Assembly (NCBI GenBank): GCA_037157565.1
Contig: JAZHRO010000039.1
Span: 41,664,001 to 41,728,000 of the forward strand
Direction of reading: 5' to 3'
Source of the DNA: Thalassia testudinum
Taxonomy: Eukaryota; Streptophyta; Magnoliopsida; Alismatales; Hydrocharitaceae
DNA length: 64,000 nucleotides
The notes beneath the pieces are model-generated. The model saw nothing but the letters and a program-made list of their open reading frames with translations, had not been told where the DNA came from and did no database searches. Within the stretch, counting starts at the first letter, position 1. Each line of letters opens with the position of its first letter. The position numbers and the translations under genes are program-made. Of this stretch, positions 34,432-44,508 are shown one piece after another.

Positions 34432-37068
34432 CACCTCGGCTTGCCACACCACGCAATTCCCCACAGAAATATTGCATATTATGTGAATGTATTGCTTTTA
34501 GAGGGTTATGCTGCTTTGGGAAGTGCTTTTAACAATTGACTTTTGTATTCTAATTATTGTCATCCAAAAAAGTGCGTCATCCATGACCTGGCATTTGAAA
34601 GTAAAGGGTTTTTTTTTTCCCAAAAAAAAGGGAAAGCAAAGGATATTTCCTTTCAAAAAAAGGAAGAAAGTAAAGAGTAGTTGAATTTTGACAAATGGGG
34701 ATTGAATATTAGATGCAACTGCTAAGTGGATTTAGTTTACTAAAAATTGTTTATATAATGCTCAGGTTATTGCCACGATAGTTGATGAGCTTCCACCTAA
34801 TGGAATTCTTTTGCTATACTTATCGGCCCGAGGTTAGTCTTTTGTCCTCTTGTCACATTGTGCAGCTGTACCCTTCTTTGGTGAGTTTGGATTCAAATAG
34901 TCTGAATGGCATCTTTAGATTATGAGTGTCCAGGAATGATATCAGAGTAACCAACTTACACAATTAATGCACTTATACTCTTCCTATTGACTTATTTCTT
35001 GCAAGTCAGTTTTAGATGGCATCACCATTACATTTGGAAACTTGTAGGAAAGCGCAAGGAAACATCTCAATTGAGTTCACTCTCTTCCTCAACATGCACT
35101 GGGACAGATATTTCTAGCCCATGCGAGATGCCTTCCAAGTTAGTCTCTCCACCTGATAGCCCACCTTCAACATCCGAAGAAGCAGATAATCAATTTGCCA
35201 GCCCTGAGGAATATCTATGCCTTGGTTCTCAAGGCAATGGAGGTATCTTTTCTTCCGATCTTTCTTTTAACAGGAATGCAGCAACATGCTGCATACCTTA
35301 AATCAGAATTATCCTTCGGTTTTGAAACTGATAGCCTTGTAGAAAGAAAGCCGACCTTTTGCATGTCCAGATTGATGAACAGTTGTCCACATTTCAGGTG
35401 TACATCGCCTTTACCCTTCTGATTTGATTCCGTTCACCAGGAAGCCTCTTTTTCTGATTGTTGATGGTGATTCCAGTTATGCATTCAAGGCAGGTCTGTT
35501 AACCTTGTGTTCAACTTGTTGATGAAGCATACTTTTTTCTGCCTAGAAGCTTCCTTCATCATTGAATGCCACTCCATGCTTCTGCATGAATCTTTTGTGG
35601 TTGACATTGGTATCATTATGCTAATTGACCTTCATCTCTAACAACAAGATTCTATTGAAGCCCTTCCAGATGAGTCATGTTTCCATCACCCTTCAAAGTG
35701 TGTATTGTGCTCTACTGAAAAGTGCTCTATTAGTTGATACTGTTTGGAAAAGGTTTGTCCATTAGGCTTAGGCTATTGAGTAATTTGATAATCTGCTGTT
35801 GCAGTTAATTTTTTGCTGCATGAAATATTTCACATGCAAGTCAGTCAGCAAGTCAATTTCATGAAGTATATTTCTTTGAAACACATGCATTTTTATATAA
35901 GAATTAAGACATCGATTAGAAAATTTTAAACAAAATGGATGAAGCTTCACTTATAAAAAATAAAAAAAAAATCTTCGAAGCTAGCTGAAAATGGATAGGC
36001 TTACGTGCTTATCTGCAGTCTATTTGATTCATGAGAATTTAAACAACAGTTTTGATGAGCATGGGTGAAGTGCCGTCCTTTCTAAGGCAGCTGATTTAAT
36101 GGTTGATTCAATAACGCAAGATTGTGTCATTCCTTTCTTCTCTTCTGTCTTTCTTTGTTCCTTTTACTCAATGAGACCATCACATCTACCACTTGGGGTT
36201 TATAAAATGAATCCTTTCTGAAAACATAGGCAATTCATGGAGCCGAGAAGGGTGAGACAGCTGCAATTTTCCTTTCGCCTAGATTGCAGATTCCTTCAGC
36301 AGTGAGTGGTGCAGATTCTGCACGATGGTTGAATCATAGCCAGTTTACGATGTTTCTTACTACTCCTCTTCAAGCTTTCTACTTCTTGCTCAGCATTCCA
36401 ACTGTCGATATTGACAAGGTGATTAGGAGGTTGTTGCTGTGTAATTTATTTTCACATTCACCTTTACACCATTCTTTTTTATACCAATACATCCCAATTC
36501 AGGAAACATATGACAAGGCTGAGAAGATGCTTTCCTCTTTGCTGGTAGAATGGGGGTTAATCTTGGCAAGATCAGAATCACTTGATCCTGTGTGGGTTGA
36601 AGTCTTGGGTGACCCCTTCTTGAGAAGACTTCTTCTAAGGTAATTTTTGCTGTTATAAATTTCATATTAATTAATTCATGTACCATTTCTATGAAGATGG
36701 TAAGGAAGATGCTGTTTGATTTAGTGTATGGATCTAGCAATTGTCGTGTTCCTAACGTGCCTGTTCAATTGAGCAGGTGAAAGTTTACGAGTGATTCTTT
36801 TGGTTGCAGATTTATTTTCTGCCGTGCCGTTCTAGAGCTGCATACGACAACCATGGGCCAAATGGAGTTTCTCCCACAATGCTTGCCTGCGCTGCCAGAA
36901 TCTGTACTTCCAAGAAGCACAGCTTCACAATCTGCCATTCTGCAGCTTGCCGATCTTTTTGGGGTGACCAATCACTTTACGATGGAAGGGACTATTCCAG
37001 GTAGTCTTTGTGATAGGGTGGCCCCGGAATCTTTAGATTCACATGAGGCTGGTGAGTCATGGAGGTGA
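19980..37068 (+). CDS. SCAI: SCAI homologue (DUF3550/UPF0682 family), 10 exons
   Basis: My splice model has exons 19980-20089, 20211-20598, 28490-28696, 28794-29000, 34766-34832, 35048-35242, 35398-35489, 36230-36418, 36503-36639 and 36810-37068. It gives one uninterrupted frame of about 616 residues, close to the usual plant length. All introns are GT-AG except the one after 35489 (GC-AG). Recognisable family blocks, in order, are RWEIGEIASRIAQLYYGQY (exon 2), FLKADTAFMN (3), LQCLEWEPSG and LPPNPRK (4), LYPSDLIPFTRKPLF (7), MFLTTPLQAF (8) and GDPFLRRLLL (9-10). The animal SCAI protein is a nuclear cofactor that restrains MRTF/SRF transcription; the role of the plant protein is little known, so I claim homology only. 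No signal peptide is apparent. Exons 1-2 are GC-rich, as in monocot genes. Introns 2 (7.9 kb) and 4 (5.8 kb) are swollen by transposons, yet no exon is damaged. The start is the first ATG in frame with the conserved region. Confidence 0.9.
20599..22289. other. SCAI intron 2, 5' part without recognised element
   Basis: The GT donor is at 20599. The stretch is AT-rich, with a T15-17 run near 21540. I recognise no coding domain or TE terminus, and the short open frames have no family signature. Confidence 0.4.
22290..26148 (+). mobile_element. LINE (L1-like) 3' fragment with poly(A), split by a solo LTR
   Basis: From about 22330 a broken frame shows the C-terminal RT pattern of plant L1-like LINEs: a YLGFPL block, then RGGRLTLL-like, then GGLGVLDLRMMN. 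After the solo LTR at 23012-25469 the same element resumes with WKCKIPL, and at 25733-26008 with a zf-RVT-like region (HLFFWFSFAISCW). It ends with an A-rich tail at 26138-26148. Stops and frameshifts are frequent and the 5' part is missing, so this is a 5'-truncated, dead copy lying in the same orientation as the gene. The 5' limit is approximate. Confidence 0.75.
23012..25469 (-). mobile_element. Giant solo LTR inside the intronic LINE
   Basis: A 2458-bp insert runs TGATGTGCACG to ACCATCA and is flanked by GCCTG at 23007-23011 and 25470-25474. The right part resembles 11640-12272 (for example TAACCTAATTTGGACATAAGAAA), so it is the subfamily of the 3774-12272 LTR. The minus-strand start is a perfect terminal hairpin, TGATGGT-AAC-ACCATCA. 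No coding domain is present. Confidence 0.88.
26155..26520 (-). pseudogene. RTE-type LINE reverse transcriptase fragment
   Basis: The minus-strand translation shows NRSTTEAIALRCLMEIF, then DMCVIFIDVEKAYGFV, then WRILEDKRIPF. These match the RT palm blocks of plant RTE LINEs (GRSTTEAI...FIDLEKAYD). Stops flank the fragment. It lies antisense to the gene, just after the poly(A) tail of the other LINE. Limits are approximate. Confidence 0.7.
26521..28489. other. SCAI intron 2, 3' part without recognised element
   Basis: AT-rich non-coding sequence ending in the polypyrimidine-CAG acceptor at 28487-28489. A near-duplicate of about 40 bp occurs at 28115-28200 (CTTTTTCCCCTT..AACATAAGGACACC twice). 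I recognised no gene or TE domain. Confidence 0.4.
29066..29174. repeat. CA-rich microsatellite in SCAI intron 4
   Basis: Imperfect CACACA/CATGCA repeats over about 110 bp, followed by an A-rich and T-rich tract at 29220-29270. Confidence 0.85.
29271..30574. other. SCAI intron 4 segment without recognised element
   Basis: T-rich intronic sequence. Two diverged copies of a short block occur (CATGCTGTC..GTTGATTATTTTGTAAGGGTCATCC near 29286 and a similar run near 29458), pointing to a local tandem duplication of about 175 bp. No coding domain was recognised. Confidence 0.4.
30965..30980 (+). other. Primer-binding site of the intron-4 LTR element
   Basis: TGGTATCAAAGCCACC lies after the left LTR, an initiator-Met tRNA-type site. 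It is identical to the site of the copia element at 1905. Confidence 0.7.
31842..31850 (+). other. Polypurine tract of the intron-4 LTR element
   Basis: GAGGGGGAG directly abuts the TG that opens the right LTR. Confidence 0.65.
31981..34182 (-). mobile_element. Probable giant-type solo LTR in the right LTR of the intron-4 element
   Basis: A 2.2-kb segment with no counterpart in the left LTR interrupts the right LTR. TGATA occurs on both sides (31976-31980 and 34183-34187) as a candidate target duplication. On the minus strand it starts TGATTC. Near its 3' end it has a CTCCTTGGATGACCCTAGAT block that mimics the CTCCCTGTGTTCGACCTCGGAT block of the giant LTRs. The 31981 end lacks a canonical CA, so that boundary is uncertain. 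No coding domain is present; the 501-bp minus frame at 32459-32962 has no family signature. Confidence 0.6.
33324..33972. repeat. AGCT-dense degenerate repeat
   Basis: GAGCTG, TAGCTA and AAGCTA words recur every 5-20 bases over ~650 bp within the solo LTR. There is no fixed unit length, so it is low-complexity rather than a clean tandem array. Confidence 0.75.
35490..36229 (+). other. SCAI intron 7 with GC-AG boundaries
   Basis: Exon 7 ends TTCAAG and the intron begins GCAGGT. Exon 8 starts GCAATTCATGGAGCC after AAACATAG. Only this join keeps the frame and gives the family's FKAI.GAEKGETAA block. The nearby GT at 35494 would add four bases and lead to a stop soon after. Confidence 0.7.
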
Positions 37069-38624
37069 GTAGTGAGATGAGGGAACCCTATGTTGCTTCA
37101 TTTTCCTTGGTTAAAGTTTGCATGCCTTGCTTGCAAAATGCCTCATCTTGCGATCCGGTTATGGTCATACAACGACAATATGTAGAACAGTCTTGCAGAG
37201 GAATTAGCTTGTTCTCATTGTTGAAAAGGCCAGTCTGTGGAGTTCCTGCTTCCCTGCCTGTAGTCCAAACCCAGTATGTGGAGTTCCCCTCGTTCCTTGT
37301 GCACAATAGACTGACTGGAGGCCTTTTCTCACTGCTGGTTCATCATCATCGTCATAATTCATGGGCTGCTGATCCACTTGCCTTTCACCAGATTGTGTCT
37401 CCGGAGCGGGTAATTGTCGTGTGCATGCTTGAAAGTCATTCTGATATTTCTTGTGGACAAAGCAAAGAAATGGGAATGATTTTTCTGTTTACATCATCTC
37501 TTTTAGTCCTCTTTGGTCGTGAAATACCGTGTTATCTACAAAACAAATTCCAAGTGATAGGAAAACAATGTTGGTACGTCGTGATGTATTGATGTCGAAG
37601 GTGAGAACTTTGGACTGTGGGTACCTTTTCGTATCATTGTCTTGGTGTTTTTCCGAAGGTCTAAATATATGTTTAAGTCGAGATCATAAAATTTGGATTC
37701 CAGATGATGGATCACAAGATTTGGGTTGTAGATTTATATTTAAAGCATTTCAAAGTTTGTGTTCGGGAATTAGCTCTTGAAATTTGAGGTGTGTTTTCTC
37801 CATCGGCTATTTTATTGGCCACGAGGAGACTGACTGCTTTGTCCACCTCTTGCATGCGAATTTCATTGTCTATTTATTAAAACTTATTTTACTCCACGGA
37901 GGAAGGTTGCCCATTTTTGGTCCTTCTAGGCGTCCCCTTGTCTTGGTGCTGGTGTTCTTGAGCGTGAGATATTCTTTTTGGTGCATATATACGTTGACAG
38001 TCTTTTTTCTAGTGGTATGTGTAGGATACTTAATCTGGCAACTGATTAAGTAATTCATATTTATCCATCACTTAACTTGCTTTCTGTAAGTGTTTAAGAG
38101 AAGTTAAATTGATATAAATATATTTCATATCCTTTGTGAAATAAATTTAATTTACTTAAATATCTAAATATATATTTCTTCTATCATTTTTTTTTTATTT
38201 CTTTATTTATTTCACAAATATATTTTCTTTACCCAACACCAACTGAGTAGGGTTCTAAGGTGCCGTTTGGTATGTATTTGGAGGAGCTTTGACCTTGTTG
38301 TCGTTTTGTAGGTGCAGTCAGTTGTATGCTTATTTGTTGTTGATTGTGTAGGAGGTTTTGGCATGATTGACACGTTCATTATGATGTGACTTCATTCGTC
38401 CTATTTGACCCCCCTTGATGTGCCTGTTGATCTTATCTTCTTTCCTCTTCTTTTTATTTTTTTATTTTTTCTGGATTTTGTTGATCAAGTCTTGTCTTTG
38501 GTAAAAGTTTTGGTTGCACTTCCATTTGCACTCTTATTTGTGGAACTGTTGGATGGCATGGGAGGCAATTTTTGGCTTTGATTAAATAAACCAAATACAA
38601 AAAATGCATTGTACTTATATTTAC
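37069..38624. other. 3' flank of the SCAI homologue
   Basis: Sequence after the TGA at 37066-37068 presumably includes the 3' UTR. I cannot place a poly(A) signal with confidence. Open frames up to 177 codons (37059-37592) have no recognisable domain. From about 38090 it is very AT-rich. A block at 38140-38220 (TCTAAATA..TTTATTTCACAAA) resembles 40325-40400, perhaps copies of a small repeat. Confidence 0.4.
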
Positions 38625-39720
38625 AATTGACCTCATCCACTATTCATGTTTTGAAAACACTCCATAGTATTATCATCACTGATGGTATTAGATATATCTC
38701 TTTTAATGTATGCAACTAAAGCATCATTTATCCGTTCATCTCTCATTTGATTGTGCAATCGAGTTTTAACAATATGAAATTGTTCTTTCAATAGTTGTTG
38801 CAACTGGCAAAGTCAACATTAACTTGATCAACAAATAAACCAATGGAAAAGTGAGATGTTCCCCAGTTGCTATCATCCTTTCTGAAAGTTTGGCCAGCAA
38901 ATCCCATTTTGGGAACCCTATAGGCATGCTGTTTTACACCTTTAATATATGTTAGAAACTCACTTCAAAGTGTCACCAATCTGCCGATGAGAAGTTCATT
39001 AGATGTACAATTCGGCAAGAAAATTAGTTTAGCATGATCAAATGCAGCAAATGAGTTATTTGGTTTTAACTAGGCCACACAAAGAAGTTCTGTCGTTGCT
39101 TCGGTGAATTAATCATTCAACTCTTGAACTTATATATTAGTAATGGTGTAAAACACTTTAACATGATAATGATGCAATACTGTGGTTTTGTCAATACCAC
39201 GTCTCACCATCTTCAAGCTATATACGGATCACCCACGTTGGAAATGTCAATGCCGTTGTTATTACAAAACAAAGCAACTCTTTCCATAAGAGAATTTCAA
39301 CAATCATCCCTTACCTTTTGCAAACATTATTTTGCTGTAGAAACTAATGGCATCGCATTGTCTTTTTAGTCTTTTTAGTGAAGTGACCGTGGAGATAAAT
39401 ATGTAACACCTAAAACATCAATCATCAAATGCAAGAAAAATATACATTCAAAATCTTTTCACTTGCACAAATGCTCAAGTGCTTTTCTATTTTTGCCTAA
39501 ACTCTTATTTTCCTTCAAAAATTGGAATACTTAACCACATAAGGATATAAATCCAGCAAATCAATCAACCACTTGTAATGAGAGCCACAACGTGTATCAC
39601 AAGGTTGCAAGAAACTCGTTTCTTAATTTAGTCCTTGCCATCACCATATCATTAAAGACTTTCGAACAAGAGAGTTGAATTAGACTTCTTCCACCTCTTT
39701 CCACATCACGTTATTGGTGG
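38625..39720 (-). pseudogene. hAT-superfamily transposase relic (TTF-type/MYM1-like)
   Basis: Translated on the minus strand with frameshifts, this shows blocks of the plant TTF-type zinc-finger hAT proteins. They are TRCGSHYKWLIDLLDLYPYVV (split here as TRCGSHYKW and LLDLYPYVV) at about 39560-39600, MERVALFCNNNGIDISNVGD at about 39230-39290, a TTELLLCVA-like block near 39080, and the C-terminal dimerisation block VKTRLHNQMRDERINDALV at about 38705-38770. The order is correct for a minus-strand gene. Many stops and lost segments make it dead. I saw no terminal inverted repeats that I could pair. Domesticated use is unlikely given the breaks. Confidence 0.7.
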
Positions 39721-40000
39721 ATAATTTTTTTTATTTGCTATTCCTGGCATCAATTTCAACCTAAATAGAGGAGAGAATAATCTTCTTCCACTAGCATCCA
39801 AATGATAAATGCTTTTTAAATTAATTCTTTATATGAAAATTTTAGATTAACTTTAAGGTGTGGATTTACAAATGGTTAAGGATGATTTTTATTGAGGTTG
39901 ATTGCAATTATCATTGGTTGAGTAGCATACACCTTGTGCTTTGCATGGGGTTTGTTTATAAAAAAAGTGGATACATGACATATTTAGAATGATCCATACC

Positions 40001-40060
<60 letters not shown>

Positions 40061-40705
40061 GTGGGATTTATCTTAAACCGTGTTCTTAGTCTTGCACAAA
40101 TGTGATAAATATACAGAAAAATTCGTATTTTACTTTGTTCTACAGAAAATAATGTGTAGCTACATAATTTCTATATGTGTTGTTTGGTTGGTAGGGTAAG
40201 TGGGTTTACATCGAGTAAGTATTAACCCATTACTTAACCCATCTCTTATTTACACGTAGTTAAGTGGGATTTAACGAGGGATAAAATTATCTCGTTCTTT
40301 CTATGGGATAACTTTAACTTGCAAAAATATCTAAATAAGTTAATTTGCTTATTCTACTAGTTATTCCATTCCTTTTCTATTTTTCTGTTTATTTCACAAA
40401 CTTATTTTCATTATTAGGCGGAACCAAAAGGGATAATCTTTTAAAACTAAGAAATGAAGAAAAAAAAGAAATAACATTAAAATATGTTTATAGGTTTGTA
40501 GTGAAATTTTATATTTTACAAGATCTCTCTACGAACTTCATTAGAAAAATAAAATATATAATTTAAAGTAATTTTATAAAATGTTCAAAGAAATTACGCT
40601 CTAAACCTAAAACTTAAACGACAGCTTCCTAACCATCTGTGCTAACATCAACTTCATTTTCTCCTAAAACATATACTACAAGGAATAGCCTCTGTACTAT
40701 TGTCA
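39721..40705. other. Intergenic AT-rich sequence left of the chromovirus
   Basis: No gene was recognised. It contains a compound microsatellite, and a TTGGTTGGTAGGGTAAGTGGG..AACCCATTACTTAACCCAT palindromic stretch near 40185-40245 that could belong to a small inverted-repeat transposon. I could not define its ends. Confidence 0.35.
39999..40060. repeat. Compound microsatellite (C)n(CT)n(AT)n
   Basis: A run of C, then about 12 CT, then about 13 AT units. Confidence 0.95.
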
Positions 40706-43379
40706 TGTTACGACTCGATTTTTGGATCCTTACAGGATCCGAGACCGGTTCGCGTCGACTAATCCTAAGACCCAGTCGTCTAGCAAGAAATAACCAAAAG
40801 TAGGAAAGTAAGCCACATTCACATATGTAATATAACTAAGCAGAAGAAACGTACAAAGCTGTAAAGGAAAGTAAATTTGCTGTTTTAGTACATACCACCA
40901 CAACAACAAAAACAACGGAAAGCGAAAGTAAACAGTAGAGACAAACAGTAACTAAAAGTCCATTACTTATCATAACAGTAAAGAAACGAAAAGGAAGTGC
41001 CGAAAAACTATGGCTGGGCTCGACTGGACCCAGCATCCTTCGCAACTGGAAGCTCGGGTTGCTCAACTCCTGGTCCTGAATAGTATTATGAAAAGACAGA
41101 GTCAGTGAACGCTGAGTAGAGTGGTATCTATATTATTTAAAAATAGTAAAAGCAATAGTTTTAATTATCATTTCTATTTCTCTATTTTATATATTTCTGT
41201 TTCACCAATTTCTCAAAGTATCCAGATATTCTTGATCTTGCATGTTCCTCGTGGGAACGATCTTGATTGCAGTCTTTTCCGTAAAGTAGAAGGTACATGT
41301 GGTGCTCTCCTGGCCGGGAGAGTCCCCCGTGGTAGTTCTACACTCAGTCAACCACCCCGATGTCACTGTTAAGACGTAGCGGTGACTACGGCACGCGTGA
41401 TAAGCGCACGGGTAGCTACCCCGCACTGACACATGATCAGTCATTTCCGCTAGCGGGTACGTCCCAAAGTACAGCACGGAACAGTATAGGACCTTGCCCT
41501 CTCAGAACAGGGGTCTCGCCCCTCCACAGTTCGCACACCCTCGTCTGATTACCTTGGTTTGCCCAAATGGCCTAACAAGTCGGTGTAGGGTGGCTAGTTG
41601 AACCCCAGGCCCCGTGGGGTGGCTAGCTCCCTCCCTACACTAGTAGCTCACCTTGGTACCATGTACACGAGGGCCAACAGGAGTCGGTGTAGAGTGGCCA
41701 ATCCTAACCCTGGGTCTCAACCCAAGGAGGCTAGCTCTGCTCTACACAAAAGGGGACAGTTACTCTCCTTGGTACCACGTACTCAAGGGCTAACACACTT
41801 CCCGTCCACATTCCAGATTTTCGTCTATCCACAGGAGTTCTACTCCTAATTCCCCGTAGGGTTCATGCTCATATTCACCTCATTTATTCCGATCCAGATT
41901 TCACCTTTTATAATTCATTTATCATCCATATACAGGCAGCTCATGTTTCCATAATTCAATTTTCAATACATACAACTGATGATTTCACAGGTAATTGTTC
42001 ATTAATTACAGGTAGCTCGTATTCTAATAGGTAACTCACAATTATAATACAGGCAATTGTTAGCAGTTTATCTCAATCATGCATGCAAGTACATTATACA
42101 ACTCAAACAGTTCATTCATTCTCTATCCTAGGGCTCATGCCACATCCTAGGGTTCTATTCGGCTATTTCCATAAGCACATTCTTATGCAAACATTATTAA
42201 TAGAATTAAACCACTCTACCAAGCAACATGGGAGTAATGGGGGCTCGAATCGCTGACCCAGGCGTCTCTGCGAGCCCCAAACACGCAGCAGGCTGAAACC
42301 CTATACCAGAGAATACATCACAAAAGGAGAGTTCAGAACAGTGTACAAAGGACTCTAGTACGTAGAGGAACTCGTGAGGAAAGTACGGGTATTTCATTTG
42401 TGTAAAACGGATCCTGATCGGACCCCAAACGGGTCAAAAACGTGCCTACTATTCAAAATCAGACGTCTGGGAATAATCCCAGACGTCTTAAAAGGTGCTA
42501 GATCTTACCTTAATACCTGCGGTATCCTCAGACATCTAGACCTTCTTTGCGATTGTCTGAAGGCAGTTCCAAACGTCGGACAATGCCTCCGGTCGTCTGG
42601 ACGCACCTCCGGTCGTCTGGACGCACCTCCGGACGTTTGGTGATGTGATCAGACGTCCAAAAGCACATGGGAAGGCGTTCCGCACTCCTTCCCAAGGCTG
42701 CACCTATGTACGACATCGCAGGCGCGGTCAGTCGACATATACCCCTGCGCTGCGATATGTAGGGCGCAGGGAGATACGTACCTTACGATAAAAGAGCTTT
42801 CAGACGTCTGGCCTTAGCTCCAGACGTCCAGGTACCCCGTCAGCCGTCTGGACTCCACTTCAGACGTCTGATACTGGAAAACTTCCAGTACCAGGAGCTC
42901 CTCGCAGCTCTTTTCGCTCGCTTTGCCTCGTGCCGTAGCCACTGCAGAGGGCCGGGAGGCTGCCTCCCCGAGTTCTCTCCTCCTCCCGCACGCACCCACG
43001 GTGGCCGTGCGAGCTCCGCCGAGCTTCCACCGAAGCTCCTTTGACCTTGGCCTCCTCCTCTTATCGCGCTCTCCTCCTTCCTCCCTCTCGCTCTCCCTCG
43101 CTCGCCCCCTTTCGTCACTCCCGCACAGCATTGAAGGTGGTGGTGGTGGCTAGTGTGTGGAATGGAGAGGAGATAGAGGGGGGGTTTATATAGAAGGTGT
43201 GGGGTTTAAGGTTTGGGGGAAGGAAGACGAAGGGAGAGAGAAGAGGAGGGTCCTACGCTTCGCCCACGCGCAGAACACAGTGTGCAGTACAGAAATTTCA
43301 TTTTCAGATGTCCGGGAACAGGTCCAGACATCTAGAAAGACGTTTGACTGAGACGTCTTAAAAGGCTAAAGGTGTGACA
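40706..43379 (-). repeat. 3' LTR of the minus-strand chromovirus
   Basis: A 2674-bp LTR (plus-strand ends TGTTACG...GTGTGACA). It matches the partial 5' LTR from 63338 over their common 660 bp with scattered differences. A minus-strand TATATAAA-type box lies at 43185-43192. Phased GACGTC modules occur at 42460-42490, 42533-42660 and 42801-42870. Confidence 0.9.
42533..42870. promoter_or_regulatory. 20-bp-phased GACGTC modules, 3' LTR of minus-strand chromovirus
   Basis: From CAGACATCTA a 20-bp rhythm of CGTCTG/CAGACG-like 10-mers continues to about 42660, including two exact copies of the 20-mer GGACGCACCTCCGGTCGTCT-type unit. A second clean run has 10-mers at 42801, 42821, 42841 and 42861 (CAGACGTCTG, CAGACGTCCA, CAGCCGTCTG, CAGACGTCTG). 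Function is inferred only. Confidence 0.6.
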
Positions 43380-43469
43380 GGTCATTACATCATAACAAAC
43401 TTAAAGGAAGTTTCATCCCCGAAACTTGAGCTATCTAGGGTGTGAAAAAAGGAACATAAAATGCATAAC

Positions 43470-44269
43470 TTAAAGAGGATCGAAGTAGGTCCGAAAAGAC
43501 GTACCCTCAGAAAGCTCCAGGTATTGCTCTTGCATTGTCGCCCTAGGCTCCCAGGTAGCCTCCTCGTACCGCTGGCTTCTCCATAGGACCTTCACTAGTG
43601 GTACCTGCTTCTGTCTCAGACTCCGGACTGTTTTGTCTAGTATCTGCACTGGTCTCTCGGGGTAGGTCAGGTCGCCACCCACCTCGACGCTCTCGTGGCT
43701 CAGAATGTGACTAGGATCAGCAACGTACTTCCTAAGGTTGGACACGTGGAACATGTTGTGCACTATAGAAAGCCAGGGAGGAAGGGCAAGTCGGTAAGCA
43801 ACGAGTCCCACCCACTCCAGGACCTCAAAGGGCCCTACAAACCTCGGCGCAAGCTTCCCTTTCACCCCAAAACGCTGTAGGCCATTCATGGGTGAAACAC
43901 GGAGAAAGATGTGATCCCCAACCTTGAACTGCACCTCTCTGCGTTTCCGGTCAGCGTAACTCTTTTGCCTGCTCCTGACAGTGCAGAGTCGTCGGTGAAT
44001 CTGCTCTATTACCTCCTAACTCTACCGGATCAGCCTGGGGCCAACCTCCCACTTGGTCCCCACCTTGACCCAACTCAAGGGTGTAGTACACCTCCGTCCG
44101 TACAGAGCCTCACAAGGTGCCATGTCGATGCTCGAGTGGTAACTGTTATTATATGTGAACTCTGACAGGGGTAAATGCTCTTTCCAGGAGCCTTTCCAGT
44201 CTAGTACAAAGGTGTGTAAAAGGTCCTCAAGTATCTGTATGGTGTGCTCTGACTGTCCGTCCATCTGGG
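43470..44269 (-). pseudogene. Chromovirus integrase C-terminus and chromodomain
   Basis: Two stretches in one minus frame (44022-44264 and 43470-43934) are separated by stop codons near 44020. The first has the integrase end (NNSYHSSIDMAPCEALYGRR). The second has the GPFEVLE and FHVSNLRKYV blocks, then a chromodomain (VLWRSQRYEEATWEPR). The chromodomain in this family is thought to steer integration to marked chromatin. The piece is cut at the target duplication GATGG (44270-44274) by the plus-strand chromovirus; the remainder continues at 56673. Confidence 0.88.
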
Positions 44270-44502
44270 GATGGTGTTAAGAATGTGGGCAGCAGACGGA
44301 TTTTTAAGACGTCTGGGAAGTGGCCCAGATGTCTGTCCAGACGTCTGGAACCCCTTCCAGACGTCTGGTAATAAATTTTTTCGGCCCACCGGGTTGCGTC
44401 TGCGCGCGTGCACGCGCAGACTGCGCCCGCTGCCTTCGTCTTCTTTTTCCTCTCTCTTCCTGCAGGCACGCCGTCCCTCTTCTCTCTCTCCCCGCGCTGC
44501 TT

Positions 44503-44508
44503 TATAAA
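44503..44508 (+). promoter_or_regulatory. TATA box, 5' LTR
   Basis: TATAAA sits in a C/T-rich context about 230 bp from the LTR start. The matching box in the 3' LTR is at 54161-54166. Confidence 0.65.

Larger units (their letters stand above)
30575..34465 (+). mobile_element. Small non-coding LTR retrotransposon in SCAI intron 4
   Basis: The left LTR (about 30575-30963, 5' end eroded) and right LTR (31851-34465, interrupted) share CCAATAAGGCCATA, GAGATAATTGTGGGTTGTTA, TTTCTCTTTAAATAGA and a CT-rich run. A primer-binding site follows the left LTR, and GAGGGGGAG precedes the right LTR's TGTGGAG. The internal region of about 890 bp has no gag or pol domain, so the element is non-autonomous (a TRIM-like or internally deleted copia-type element). 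The PBS type and the GAGGGGGAG-TGT junction are typical of copia elements. It lies in gene orientation. Confidence 0.8.

Noticed and set aside
35490..35495. Canonical GT donor at 35494 for SCAI intron 7
   Set aside because: It adds four bases, shifts the frame and runs into a stop within exon 8, whereas the GC donor restores the family sequence.
37059..37592. 177-codon frame after the SCAI stop
   Set aside because: No recognisable domain and no splice join that would extend SCAI; the family normally ends near the TGA at 37066.
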